DNA of 26,332 nt from JAIKWW01 sp052169645. Lineage in GTDB: Bacteria > Bacillota > Clostridia > Peptostreptococcales > Anaerovoracaceae. Position 1 is the stretch's first letter. Every line of letters starts with the position of its first letter. The position numbers and the translations under genes were made by a program. Shown piece after piece: positions 1 through 7,302 of the stretch. The stretch is taken from contig JBQNCA010000019.1 in NCBI GenBank assembly GCA_052169645.1, positions 1 to 26,332 of the forward strand. The letters run 5' to 3'. The notes under the pieces are model-generated. The model was not told where the DNA came from. It searched no databases and saw only the letters and a program-made list of their open reading frames with translations.

Positions 1-2013
1 ATCGGGAAGATGCTTGGCAGCAAGTATAAGGTTGTGGCATCTGTAGGTCATATAAGAGATTTGCCCAAGAGCAAGCTCGGCATAGATATTGAAAATAATT
101 TTGAACCCAATTATATAAATATTCGAGGTAAGGGCGATATTATAAAAGCTTTAAAAAAGGAAGCAAAATCAGCATCCAAAATTTATCTCGCAACAGACCC
201 TGATCGTGAAGGGGAAGCGATTTCATGGCATTTAGCTCATATATTGGGAATAGAGCTTAATTCTCCATGTAGAGTGACGTTTAATGAAATCACAAAGAAT
301 ACGGTTAAAGAAGCTGTAAAAAATCCTAGGCCTATAGATTTGAGTCTTGTTGATGCTCAGCAGGCGAGAAGGGTTCTTGACAGGCTGGTAGGATATCAGA
401 TAAGTCCTCTTTTATGGCGCAAGATTAGGAAGGGCTTGAGTGCAGGCAGGGTTCAGTCTGCGGCATTGAAAATACTTTGTGACAGAGAAAGAATAATAAA
501 CAGTTTCGTACCTGAGGAATATTGGACTGTTGAGGCTGAATTTGAAAAAAACAAAAAGAAATTTTCAGCTAAGCTTATTGAATATAAAGGTAAGAAACTC
601 TATATCAAGGATGAGAATACTTCAAACAGTATAGCGGAAGAATTAAAATCCGATTCATATAAGGTTACACGTGTTGATAAAAAAGATCGCATAAGAAAGC
701 CGCAGCCGCCTTTTACTACGAGCAGTATGCAGCAGGAAGCTTCAAATAAGCTGAATTTCAATACAGGAAAGACTATGAGAGTAGCTCAGGAATTGTATGA
801 AGGTATTGAAATCAACCGTAGAGGAGCTGCTGTAGGTCTTATAACATATATGCGTACCGACAGTGTGCGTATATCGGAGGAAGCAAAAAAATCATCACAT
901 GAATTGATTTCCCGTGATTACGGTGATGAATATCTGGGAAATAATCTATATATCAACAAAAAAAAGGATGTTCAGGATGCGCATGAAGCAATCAGACCGA
1001 GCGATCCGCAGCTTAGACCCGAAGATATAAAGGCTTCACTTACAAATGACCAATATAAACTCTACAATCTTATCTGGAGCCGATTTACCGCAAGCCAAAT
1101 GTCAAGCGCTGTTTATGATGCGGTGAGTGCGGATATAATGAACGGAGAATATCTTTTCAGAGCATCAGGCTCAAGATTAAAGTTCCCTGGCTACTTGGCT
1201 GTGTATAATAACAGCTCTGCCGATGAAGACAAGAATATGCTGCCGTCGCTTGAGGTCACGGAAAATTTAAAAAATATCGGTTTGAATTGCAATCAGCATT
1301 TCACTCAGCCGCCTGCCAGATTTTCTGAAGCGGGTCTGATCAAAGAATTGGAAGAAAAGAATATAGGGCGTCCAAGCACATATGCTCCAATTGTCGGAAC
1401 CTTGTCCCAGAGAAGATATGTAAAGCGGGAAAAGAAAATACTGATACCTACGGAGCTCGGCATGACGGTAAACGAGCTTATGGAAACATATTTTGACAAT
1501 ATTGTTGATGCAGGCTTTACAGCAGGCATGGAAGATAAGCTCGATTCGGTTGAACTTGGAAATGCGGATTGGCATGGAGTCGTATCGGAGTTTTATACCG
1601 GATTTGAGCAGGAATTGACTTATGCGGATCAGGCGATAGAAAAAGTGGTGATTGAGGATACCCTTACAGGAGAGTTTTGCCCTGCCTGTGGAAAACCGCT
1701 TGTTATCAAACAGGGCAGGTTTGGAGATTTTATTGCATGTTCAGGTTATCCTGAGTGTAAGACAACAATGCCTATTATGACATCGATAGGAGTAAAATGC
1801 CCTCGTTGCGGTAAAGATCTCGTCCAGCGCAAGAGCAGAAAAGGAAAAATTTTCTACGGTTGCTCAGGCTATCCTGATTGTGATAATGTTTATTGGAACA
1901 AGCCTGTTGATAGAAAGTGTCCTGAATGCGGTTCACTTATGACGGAAAAAAAGTCGAAGAATTATTCTTACATATGTTCAAATCCTGAATGCGGGCATAA
2001 GGAAGCAGAATAA
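1..2013 (+). CDS. topA: DNA topoisomerase I (type IA), 5' end missing
   Basis: This enzyme relaxes negative supercoils by cutting one DNA strand. The frame is open from base 1, upstream of the first ATG (base 10), and the residues before that ATG also fit the family, so the true start lies outside the window and roughly 15-25 residues are missing. The TOPRIM acidic motif is present (ATDPDREGEAISWHL), and the catalytic tyrosine lies in GLITYMRTDSVRIS. The C-terminus carries three four-cysteine zinc ribbons (CPACG, CPRCG and CPECG, each closed by a second Cys pair), the usual arrangement for Firmicute TopA. The next gene, hslV, begins 62 bases after the stop, so the two may be cotranscribed. 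Identification is secure. Confidence 0.97.
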   Translation: MGKMLGSKYKVVASVGHIRDLPKSKLGIDIENNFEPNYINIRGKGDIIKALKKEAKSASKIYLATDPDREGEAISWHLAHILGIELNSPCRVTFNEITKNTVKEAVKNPRPIDLSLVDAQQARRVLDRLVGYQISPLLWRKIRKGLSAGRVQSAALKILCDRERIINSFVPEEYWTVEAEFEKNKKKFSAKLIEYKGKKLYIKDENTSNSIAEELKSDSYKVTRVDKKDRIRKPQPPFTTSSMQQEASNKLNFNTGKTMRVAQELYEGIEINRRGAAVGLITYMRTDSVRISEEAKKSSHELISRDYGDEYLGNNLYINKKKDVQDAHEAIRPSDPQLRPEDIKASLTNDQYKLYNLIWSRFTASQMSSAVYDAVSADIMNGEYLFRASGSRLKFPGYLAVYNNSSADEDKNMLPSLEVTENLKNIGLNCNQHFTQPPARFSEAGLIKELEEKNIGRPSTYAPIVGTLSQRRYVKREKKILIPTELGMTVNELMETYFDNIVDAGFTAGMEDKLDSVELGNADWHGVVSEFYTGFEQELTYADQAIEKVVIEDTLTGEFCPACGKPLVIKQGRFGDFIACSGYPECKTTMPIMTSIGVKCPRCGKDLVQRKSRKGKIFYGCSGYPDCDNVYWNKPVDRKCPECGSLMTEKKSKNYSYICSNPECGHKEAE

Positions 2014-2020
2014 ATATATT

Positions 2021-2053
2021 TGCGCTGTGGCAGTTTTTTACTGTAACAGCGCA
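2021..2053 (+). other. stem-loop between topA and hslV
   Basis: TGCGCTGT (2021-2028) pairs perfectly with ACAGCGCA (2046-2053), and a weaker inner CAGT/ACTG pairing extends the stem. The T-run sits in the loop and not after the stem, so this does not look like a standard intrinsic terminator. It could be an RNA processing site or could tune hslV expression. It ends about 10 bases before the hslV Shine-Dalgarno sequence. Confidence 0.5.
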
Positions 2054-2075
2054 GCACTTTATGGAGGTAATATAC

Positions 2076-2618
2076 TTGAGTAAAATTGAATTTCATGCAA
2101 CAACTATAGTTGCCGTCAGACGAGGTGATGAGATATGTATCGGCGGTGACGGACAGGTTACTATGGGCGAGCATACTATAATGAAGGCTTCTGCAAAGAA
2201 GGTCAGAAAAATATTTAAAAATACTGTTATAACAGGATTTGCAGGCTCGGTATCTGATGCCTTTTCTCTCACGGAGATGTTCGAAAAGAAGCTTGAGGAA
2301 CATCAGGGAAATCTTAAAAGGGCGGCAGTAGCTCTCGCTCAGAGGTGGCGTTCGGATGCGGGAATGAGAAATCTGGAAGCTCTGATGATAGTGGCGGATA
2401 AAGAAGATTTACTTGTGTTGTCGGGCAATGGAGAAGTTATTTCTCCCGATGAAAATTTCGTAGCTATAGGCTCAGGCGGAAATTATGCATATGCAGCTGC
2501 AAATGCTTTATATAAGCATACGGATATGAGTGCGGAAGAGATAGTAAGAGAATCTCTGAACATAGCCGCATCTATTTGCGTATATACAAATTCAAATATA
2601 TCTGTAGAAAAGCTGTAG
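2076..2618 (+). CDS. hslV: ATP-dependent protease subunit HslV (ClpQ)
   Basis: This is the proteolytic core of the two-component HslVU protease, a proteasome-like N-terminal nucleophile hydrolase. The sequence shows HATTIVAVRR, where the catalytic Thr follows a short leader, then GGDGQVTMG, GFAGSVSDAF and IGSGGNYA, all family signatures. I place the start at TTG 2076. The upstream ATG at 2061 overlaps the Shine-Dalgarno GGAGGT (2063-2068), which is spaced correctly for the TTG. This gives 180 residues, normal for the family, with a short leader before the catalytic Thr as in Bacillus CodW. It is followed 12 bases later by hslU, its obligate partner, so they form one operon. Confidence 0.95.
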   Translation: MSKIEFHATTIVAVRRGDEICIGGDGQVTMGEHTIMKASAKKVRKIFKNTVITGFAGSVSDAFSLTEMFEKKLEEHQGNLKRAAVALAQRWRSDAGMRNLEALMIVADKEDLLVLSGNGEVISPDENFVAIGSGGNYAYAAANALYKHTDMSAEEIVRESLNIAASICVYTNSNISVEKL

Positions 2619-2630
2619 AGGAAGATAATT

Positions 2631-4079
2631 ATGAAGAATTATTACAATATGACTCCGAAAGAGATAGTAGCGGAGCTTGATAAATATATTATAGGGCAGG
2701 AGAGTGCAAAAAAATCCGTGGCGGTTGCACTGAGAAATCGTTATCGCAGAAATATGCTTTCCCCTGAAATGAAAGAAGAAATTACTCCCAAGAATATTTT
2801 GATGATAGGGCCTACAGGCTGTGGAAAGACTGAAATAGCACGCCGCCTTGCCAAAATCATGGATGCTCCGTTTGTAAAGGTTGAAGCGACTAAGTTTACC
2901 GAGGTGGGATATGTAGGCAGAGATGTCGATTCCATAGTCAGAGATTTGGTGGAAGCATCGATACGGCTGACAAAGCAAAACAAAATGCAGGAAAAGTACG
3001 ATATTGCCGATGAAATGGTTGAAAAAAAGATAGTTGATGCCATAATGCCCAAAAAATCAAATTCTTCAAAAAAGAATTCACCTCAGGGACAAAGTGACAA
3101 TCCATTTGCATTTCTTTCAAATATTCCGGGAGTTTCAACTTACTTCAATCAGTCGATGCAGCCCGAAGAGGTCGAGGTGGTTGATGAAGAGCAGGAAAGC
3201 GGATATCAGCTTGCAAAGGAGCAGATAAAAAAGCAACTGAAAGACGGGTTACTTGAGGAACAGATGATAGAAATCGATGTGGAAGATACCAAGGGAAATA
3301 CTATAGATCTTGGCGGAAATGAAAATATGAGCATCAGCATAGGCAATATATTCGGCGATATGGTTCCTAAAAAGATGAAGAAAAGAAAGATAAAGGTCAG
3401 TGAAGCCAGAAAGTTGCTTAGGGAACAGGAAGCGCAGAATCTTTTAGACATGGATCAGGTAACCTCGGAGGCTATCGAAAATGCCGAGCAAAACGGTATA
3501 GTATTCATTGATGAAATAGACAAAATTGCGGCTGCATCTCAGTACGGTCACAGCCCGGGGGTTTCAAGAGAAGGTGTTCAGAGAGATATTCTTCCTATCG
3601 TAGAAGGCAGTGTCGTAAATACCAAATACGGTCCTGTAAAAACAGATCATATGCTCTTCATAGGAGCAGGGGCTTTTCATGTTGCAAAGCCGTCTGATTT
3701 GATTCCGGAGCTGCAGGGTAGATTTCCAATAAGAGTTGAGCTTGAAAATCTCACAAAGGAAGATTTAAAATCTATACTTACAGAGCCAAAAAATGCCCTA
3801 ATTCTGCAAAACAAGCAACTTTTGGAGACAGAGGGGGTAAATATCGAATTTTCTGATGACGCTGTTGATGAAATTGCGGAAATTGCTTATATAGCAAATG
3901 AAACAAATGAAAATATCGGGGCAAGACGGCTATATACAGTAATGGAAAAATTAATGGAGGATGTAGCTTTCAATCTGCCTGATGAAAGCATATCTGAAAT
4001 CCTTGTAGACAAGCAATATGTAATAGATAAGTTTGAAGAAACTGTAAAAGCTGATGATATGGATAAATTTATCCTGTAA
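2631..4079 (+). CDS. hslU: ATP-dependent protease ATPase subunit HslU (ClpY)
   Basis: This AAA+ unfoldase feeds substrates into HslV. Features seen include the N-terminal PKEIVAELDKYIIGQ segment and Walker A GPTGCGKTE (about residues 60-68). An inserted I domain rich in charged residues follows (about 110-250). Walker B is VFIDEIDKIAA (about 291), with a later GRFPIRVEL segment. At 482 residues it is slightly longer than typical (about 440-470), with the extra length in the I domain. The C-terminus ends MDKFIL, fitting the hydrophobic tail that docks into HslV. The start ATG has a GAGGAAG ribosome binding site. It lies between hslV and hflX with very short gaps, indicating one operon. Confidence 0.96.
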   Translation: MKNYYNMTPKEIVAELDKYIIGQESAKKSVAVALRNRYRRNMLSPEMKEEITPKNILMIGPTGCGKTEIARRLAKIMDAPFVKVEATKFTEVGYVGRDVDSIVRDLVEASIRLTKQNKMQEKYDIADEMVEKKIVDAIMPKKSNSSKKNSPQGQSDNPFAFLSNIPGVSTYFNQSMQPEEVEVVDEEQESGYQLAKEQIKKQLKDGLLEEQMIEIDVEDTKGNTIDLGGNENMSISIGNIFGDMVPKKMKKRKIKVSEARKLLREQEAQNLLDMDQVTSEAIENAEQNGIVFIDEIDKIAAASQYGHSPGVSREGVQRDILPIVEGSVVNTKYGPVKTDHMLFIGAGAFHVAKPSDLIPELQGRFPIRVELENLTKEDLKSILTEPKNALILQNKQLLETEGVNIEFSDDAVDEIAEIAYIANETNENIGARRLYTVMEKLMEDVAFNLPDESISEILVDKQYVIDKFEETVKADDMDKFIL

Positions 4080-4084
4080 ATATT

Positions 4085-5374
4085 ATGTTTAATTTTAATG
4101 AAAACAATGAGGTGCTGAGCGGTTTAACTCAAAGGGTTATATTGGCGGGATTGAGCACGGGCGAAGATATATCGGATTCTATGGATGAGCTCGAAGGTCT
4201 GGCTGAAGCTGCAGGAGCGGAGGTTCTGGGTAGAATGATTCAGGTTCGTGAAAGACCTGAAACCGGAACGTATTTCGGTAAAGGTAAAATAGATGAGCTT
4301 GCCGAAATTTGCGAAAATATGAGTGCCGATGCTGTTATTTTCAATAATGAGTTATCAGGTATACAGCTTAGAAATATAGAAGAAAAGATAGGGATTGCGG
4401 TTCTTGATCGAACAGTTCTCATACTTGATATCTTTGCACGCAGGGCGATTTCCAATGAAGGCAAACTTCAGGTTGAGCTGGCTCAGCTCAAATACAGATT
4501 GCCCAGACTTACAGGTATGGGAAAATCGCTTTCTCGTACAGGAGGCGGAATCGGAACAAGGGGTCCGGGTGAAAAAAAGCTTGAAACTGACAGGCGCCAT
4601 ATACAATCACGTATAGATGAAATAAAACGTGAGATAAAAGAAGTTCAAAAATCCAGAGAAGTGCAGAGAAGCCGCAGAGAAAAGAATGCTGTTCCTGTAG
4701 TTTCTCTTGTAGGGTACACAAATGCAGGGAAGTCTGCGATAATGAATGCCCTGTTGAAAAATACATCTAAGGAGGAAAAGACTGTATTTGAAGAAGATAT
4801 GCTTTTTGCCACATTGGATGTATCTCAGAGAAATATAAAACTCGATTCAAATCGTGAATTTATTCTGATAGATACGGTAGGCTTTGTCAGCAAGCTTCCG
4901 CATTCTTTGATTCAGGCTTTTAAAAGCACCTTGGAGGAGGTTTTATATTCGGATCTGATTATACATGTGGTCGATGCGGCATCAAAGGATTGCAATTTTA
5001 ATATGAAGGTGACCGATGCGGTTTTGAAGGAGATTAAAGCTGATAATTTACCTTGTATAGAAGTCTTCAATAAAATGGATCTTGTTCAAAATCAGGATGA
5101 ACTTCCTCGCACAAATAATAAATGTACATATATTTCAGCTAAAAATGGCGACGGGTTGGAAAATTTACTCAATGTAATTGAAAGTGAAATTTTTTCAGAT
5201 ACTAAAAAGGCCGATTTAATAATTCCGTATGATAAGGGTGCTGTGACTTCATGGATTTGTGAACATTGCAATGTAGATAAAATAGAATATCGTGATAACG
5301 GAACTTATCTTGAAACTTATCTCAGACCTGCGGATTATAACAGACTTTCAATTTATTTTGCAGATAACACATAA
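4085..5374 (+). CDS. hflX: GTPase HflX
   Basis: This is a ribosome-associated GTPase; the family helps split stalled 70S ribosomes, notably after heat stress. The N-terminal HflX domain is followed by the glycine-rich family signature TGGGIGTRGPGEKKLETDRR (about residues 153-172) and a charged coiled-coil segment. The G domain has G1 GYTNAGKS (about 210), G3 DTVGF (about 262) and G4 NKMD (about 329). Length (429 aa) is normal. The start is 5 bases after the hslU stop with no strong Shine-Dalgarno, suggesting translational coupling. Adjacency to HslVU fits a stress and protein-quality operon. Confidence 0.95.
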   Translation: MFNFNENNEVLSGLTQRVILAGLSTGEDISDSMDELEGLAEAAGAEVLGRMIQVRERPETGTYFGKGKIDELAEICENMSADAVIFNNELSGIQLRNIEEKIGIAVLDRTVLILDIFARRAISNEGKLQVELAQLKYRLPRLTGMGKSLSRTGGGIGTRGPGEKKLETDRRHIQSRIDEIKREIKEVQKSREVQRSRREKNAVPVVSLVGYTNAGKSAIMNALLKNTSKEEKTVFEEDMLFATLDVSQRNIKLDSNREFILIDTVGFVSKLPHSLIQAFKSTLEEVLYSDLIIHVVDAASKDCNFNMKVTDAVLKEIKADNLPCIEVFNKMDLVQNQDELPRTNNKCTYISAKNGDGLENLLNVIESEIFSDTKKADLIIPYDKGAVTSWICEHCNVDKIEYRDNGTYLETYLRPADYNRLSIYFADNT

Positions 5375-5386
5375 GTAGATTTGAAA

Positions 5387-6022
5387 ATGATTAAATTTAA
5401 AACAGTAGAAAAAACGGCTTCAGCTGAACAAACTATAGAAAAATCGAAATTTATAACATATATATCGCCGGCATCTTCCGTAGCCGAAGCGGAAGCTTTC
5501 ATTGCTGCGATTCGTGAAAAGCACAGGGATGCCACACACAATGTGCCGGTATATATAATAGGTGAAAAATCTGAACTTCAATGGGCAAGTGATGACGGAG
5601 AGCCTTCAGGAACATCAGGTGCACCTATGCTGCATTTATTGGAGGGAGAGGGGATAACTAATGTTGTTATAGTTGTTACCCGATATTTTGGCGGTATAAA
5701 GCTGGGAACGGGAGGTCTTTCAAGAGCTTACACCGGCTCTGCAAAACTTGGAATAGATGCTGCCGGTATCTGCGGAATGCAGGATATCAGTATTTTGAAA
5801 TTCAGCTTGGATTACAGTTATTACGGAAAACTGAAAAATCTTGAAGATTCAGACGTATTTACGATAGTTAATACTGATTTTACCGATGTGGTCGAAGTCA
5901 CATTGGAAGCTCCCGAGGAAGATACTACAAGGATTGTAGAAATTATAACAGACCTTACGAATGGCAGGTGCAGAGAGGTTGATATCGACCTCGAAAAGAA
6001 ATTGGGAAAATGTAAAATATGA
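5387..6022 (+). CDS. YigZ / IMPACT family protein
   Basis: This is a member of the YigZ family (UPF0029, Impact N-terminal domain), whose bacterial role is not firmly established. Family motifs are clear: KSKFITYI near the N-terminus, then DATHNVPVYI, SDDGEPSGTSGAPML and VVTRYFGGIKLGTGGLSRAY, followed by a small C-terminal ferredoxin-like domain. I chose ATG 5387, giving MIKFKTVEKT, which matches the usual family start. An in-frame TTG at 5381 would add two residues, and neither has an obvious ribosome binding site. It begins 12 bases after hflX and is probably the last gene of that operon. Confidence 0.9.
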   Translation: MIKFKTVEKTASAEQTIEKSKFITYISPASSVAEAEAFIAAIREKHRDATHNVPVYIIGEKSELQWASDDGEPSGTSGAPMLHLLEGEGITNVVIVVTRYFGGIKLGTGGLSRAYTGSAKLGIDAAGICGMQDISILKFSLDYSYYGKLKNLEDSDVFTIVNTDFTDVVEVTLEAPEEDTTRIVEIITDLTNGRCREVDIDLEKKLGKCKI

Positions 6023-6024
6023 TA

Positions 6025-6054
6025 TTGACAAGATAAGTTTCTCTGGCGTATAAT
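6025..6054 (+). promoter_or_regulatory. consensus sigma-A promoter, upstream of tRNA cluster (P1)
   Basis: TTGACA (6025-6030), an 18-base spacer, then TATAAT (6049-6054): both boxes are perfect consensus. It begins three bases after the yigZ stop and points at the tRNA cluster, with a predicted start near 6061. No start-codon ORF of note lies between it and the tRNAs, so it probably acts as the distal of two tandem tRNA promoters. Confidence 0.8.
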
Positions 6055-6149
6055 ATACAAGCTGACATCAAAAAGACGACTAAAGCTGATGATATCAAAG
6101 GTAAAGAGTTTATTTGCAAACTGTTAAGAAGTTAAAAAACAAAAAAATC

Positions 6150-6178
6150 TTGACAACAAATGACAGGGCGAGTATACT
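6150..6178 (+). promoter_or_regulatory. sigma-A promoter of the tRNA operon (P2)
   Basis: TTGACA (6150-6155), a 17-base spacer, then TATACT (6173-6178). Predicted transcription starts about 7 bases before the first tRNA, at 6185-6187, as is common for strong stable-RNA promoters. Confidence 0.85.
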
Positions 6179-6192
6179 TTTATAGTGCGAAT

Positions 6193-6267
6193 GCTGGCGT
6201 GGCTCAACGGTAGAGCAGCTGATTTGTAATCAGCAGGTTGGGAGTTCGATTCTCTTCGCCAGCTCCA
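6193..6267 (+). tRNA. tRNA-Thr (TGT)
   Basis: Acceptor GCTGGCG pairs with CGCCAGC. The anticodon stem GCTGA/TCAGC encloses loop TTTGTAA with anticodon TGT. A T-loop TTCGATT and an encoded CCA (6265-6267) are present. It is the first gene of the cluster. Confidence 0.97.
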
Positions 6268-6280
6268 TTTTTTTTATTTC

Positions 6281-6365
6281 GGTGGGATTCCCGAGAGGCC
6301 AAAGGGGACGGACTGTAAATCCGTTAGCTCTGCTTTCGATGGTTCGAATCCATCTCCCACCACCA
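6281..6365 (+). tRNA. tRNA-Tyr (GTA)
   Basis: Acceptor GGTGGGA/TCCCACC, anticodon stem ACGGA/TCCGT with loop CTGTAAA (anticodon GTA). It has a long variable arm as expected for class II tRNA-Tyr and an encoded CCA. Confidence 0.97.
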
Positions 6366-6373
6366 ATTTTTAA

Positions 6374-6448
6374 GCGGAAGTGGCTCAGGGGTAGAGCATC
6401 GCCTTGCCAAGGCGAGGGTCGCGAGTTCGAATCTCGTCTTCCGCTCCA
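6374..6448 (+). tRNA. tRNA-Gly (GCC)
   Basis: Acceptor GCGGAAG/CTTCCGC, anticodon stem TCGCC/GGCGA with loop TTGCCAA (anticodon GCC). CCA is encoded. Confidence 0.97.
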
Positions 6449-6451
6449 CTT

Positions 6452-6525
6452 GCGGATGTGGTTTAGTGGTAAAACCTCAGCCTTCCAAGCTGATGATACG
6501 GGTTCGATTCCCGTCATCCGCTCCA
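6452..6525 (+). tRNA. tRNA-Gly (TCC)
   Basis: Acceptor GCGGATG/CATCCGC, anticodon loop CTTCCAA (anticodon TCC). It begins only 3 bases after the CCA of the preceding tRNA-Gly, and CCA is encoded. Confidence 0.97.
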
Positions 6526-6532
6526 TTCTTAC

Positions 6533-6609
6533 GGGCCCATAGCTCAGTTGGATAGAGCAACGGCCTTCTAAGCCGTGTGTCTGGGGTTCGAATCCCTATG
6601 GGCTCACCA
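6533..6609 (+). tRNA. tRNA-Arg (TCT)
   Basis: Acceptor GGGCCCA/TGGGCTC with one G-T pair, anticodon stem ACGGC/GCCGT, loop CTTCTAA (anticodon TCT). It reads AGA/AGG codons, which are frequent in these genes. CCA is encoded. Confidence 0.97.
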
Positions 6610-6618
6610 AACCTTTTT

Positions 6619-6693
6619 GGGGGTATAGCCAAGAGGCAAGGCAACGGACTTTGACTCCGTCATTCGATGGTTCGAGTCCATCTACCCCTGCCA
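6619..6693 (+). tRNA. tRNA-Gln (TTG)
   Basis: Acceptor GGGGGTA/TACCCCT with a terminal G-T pair, anticodon stem ACGGA/TCCGT, loop CTTTGAC (anticodon TTG). The weak first pair is typical of tRNA-Gln. CCA is encoded. Confidence 0.95.
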
Positions 6694-6696
6694 TAT

Positions 6697-6772
6697 GACC
6701 CATTAGCTCAGGCGGTAGAGCACTTGACTTTTAATCAAGGTGTCCCGAGTTCGAATCTCGGATGGGTCACCA
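6697..6772 (+). tRNA. tRNA-Lys (TTT)
   Basis: Acceptor GACCCAT/ATGGGTC, anticodon stem CTTGA/TCAAG, loop CTTTTAA (anticodon TTT). CCA is encoded, and it starts 3 bases after tRNA-Gln. Confidence 0.97.
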
Positions 6773-6789
6773 TAATTTCAGAGTCTTCT

Positions 6790-6809
6790 TGGCAGTCAAT
6801 GCCATTTTT
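6790..6809 (+). terminator. weak terminator-like hairpin inside the tRNA cluster
   Basis: TGGCA (6790-6794), a 5-base loop, TGCCA (6100 offset: 6800-6804) and then five T residues. The stem is only 5 bp, so it may be a processing signal or a leaky attenuator between tRNA-Lys and tRNA-Ser. Confidence 0.35.
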
Positions 6810-6816
6810 ATAAATT

Positions 6817-6905
6817 GGAGGGGTATCGAAGCGGTCATAACGAGGCGGTCTTGAAAACCGTTTGGGTGAAAGCCCACGTGGGTTCGAATCCCACCCCCTC
6901 CGCCA
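6817..6905 (+). tRNA. tRNA-Ser (TGA)
   Basis: Acceptor GGAGGGG/CCCCTCC, anticodon stem GCGGT/ACCGT with loop CTTGAAA (anticodon TGA). The long variable arm is typical of tRNA-Ser, and CCA is encoded. Confidence 0.96.
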
Positions 6906-6920
6906 TAATAAAATATTTTA

Positions 6921-7013
6921 GGAGAAGTACTCAAGAGGCTGAAGAGGACGGTTTGCTAAACCGTTAGATCGGGAATATCCGGTGCATGGGTTCGAATCCC
7001 ATCTTCTCCGCCA
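6921..7013 (+). tRNA. tRNA-Ser (GCT)
   Basis: Acceptor GGAGAAG/CTTCTCC, anticodon stem ACGGT/ACCGT, loop TTGCTAA (anticodon GCT). It has a long variable arm and an encoded CCA. Confidence 0.96.
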
Positions 7014-7030
7014 TATTTAGGCATTAGCCG

Positions 7031-7064
7031 AAGCGACGGGGAAATTTTGCCAAGTCGCTTTTTT
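7031..7064 (+). terminator. intrinsic terminator between tRNA-Ser and tRNA-Trp
   Basis: AAGCGAC (7031-7037) pairs with GTCGCTT (7054-7060), followed by a T-run. It sits inside the cluster, so it should reduce transcription reaching tRNA-Trp. Confidence 0.7.
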
Positions 7065-7081
7065 AATATAACTTGATACTT

Positions 7082-7157
7082 AGGGGTATAGCTCAGTTGG
7101 TAGAGCAGTGGTCTCCAAAACCACGTGCCGAGGGTTCGAGTCCTTCTGCCCCTGCCA
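7082..7157 (+). tRNA. tRNA-Trp (CCA)
   Basis: Acceptor AGGGGTA/TGCCCCT, anticodon stem GTGGT/ACCAC, loop CTCCAAA (anticodon CCA). The 3' CCA is encoded. No convincing promoter fits in the 17 bases between the preceding terminator and its 5' end, so it probably depends on readthrough. Confidence 0.96.
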
Positions 7158-7162
7158 GAAAT

Positions 7163-7210
7163 AAAAGCCTTGCAATCGTTGAATTTTCAACTTGCAAGGC
7201 TTTTATATAT
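7163..7210 (+). terminator. terminator of the tRNA cluster
   Basis: AAAAGCCTTGCAA (7163-7175) pairs with TTGCAAGGCTTTT (7192-7204). An inner GTTGA/TCAAC stem lies at 7178-7191. T-rich flanks on both sides allow it to work for either strand. The compound stem resembles the one next to tRNA-Thr(CGT) at 17044-17087. Confidence 0.85.
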
Positions 7211-7302
7211 TGTCGAAACTTAAGTAGCGTATTCGATGAGAGAAAGCGAAGAAGAATCAAAGAACCACATTTATATACCTACTGCATTTTTTAATTATTT
7301 TT

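Noticed and set aside
6061..6135. Short reading frame between the two tRNA promoters
   Set aside because: It has no start codon with a ribosome binding site, and the only ATG opens a 12-codon frame; treated as promoter spacer.
6230..6542. Open frames on both strands across tRNA-Thr, -Tyr and -Gly genes
   Set aside because: They read straight through well-formed tRNA genes and give the typical tRNA-derived false proteins; not coding.
7073..7294. Plus-strand frame covering tRNA-Trp and its terminator
   Set aside because: It is built from the tRNA sequence and the terminator hairpin and has no ribosome binding site.
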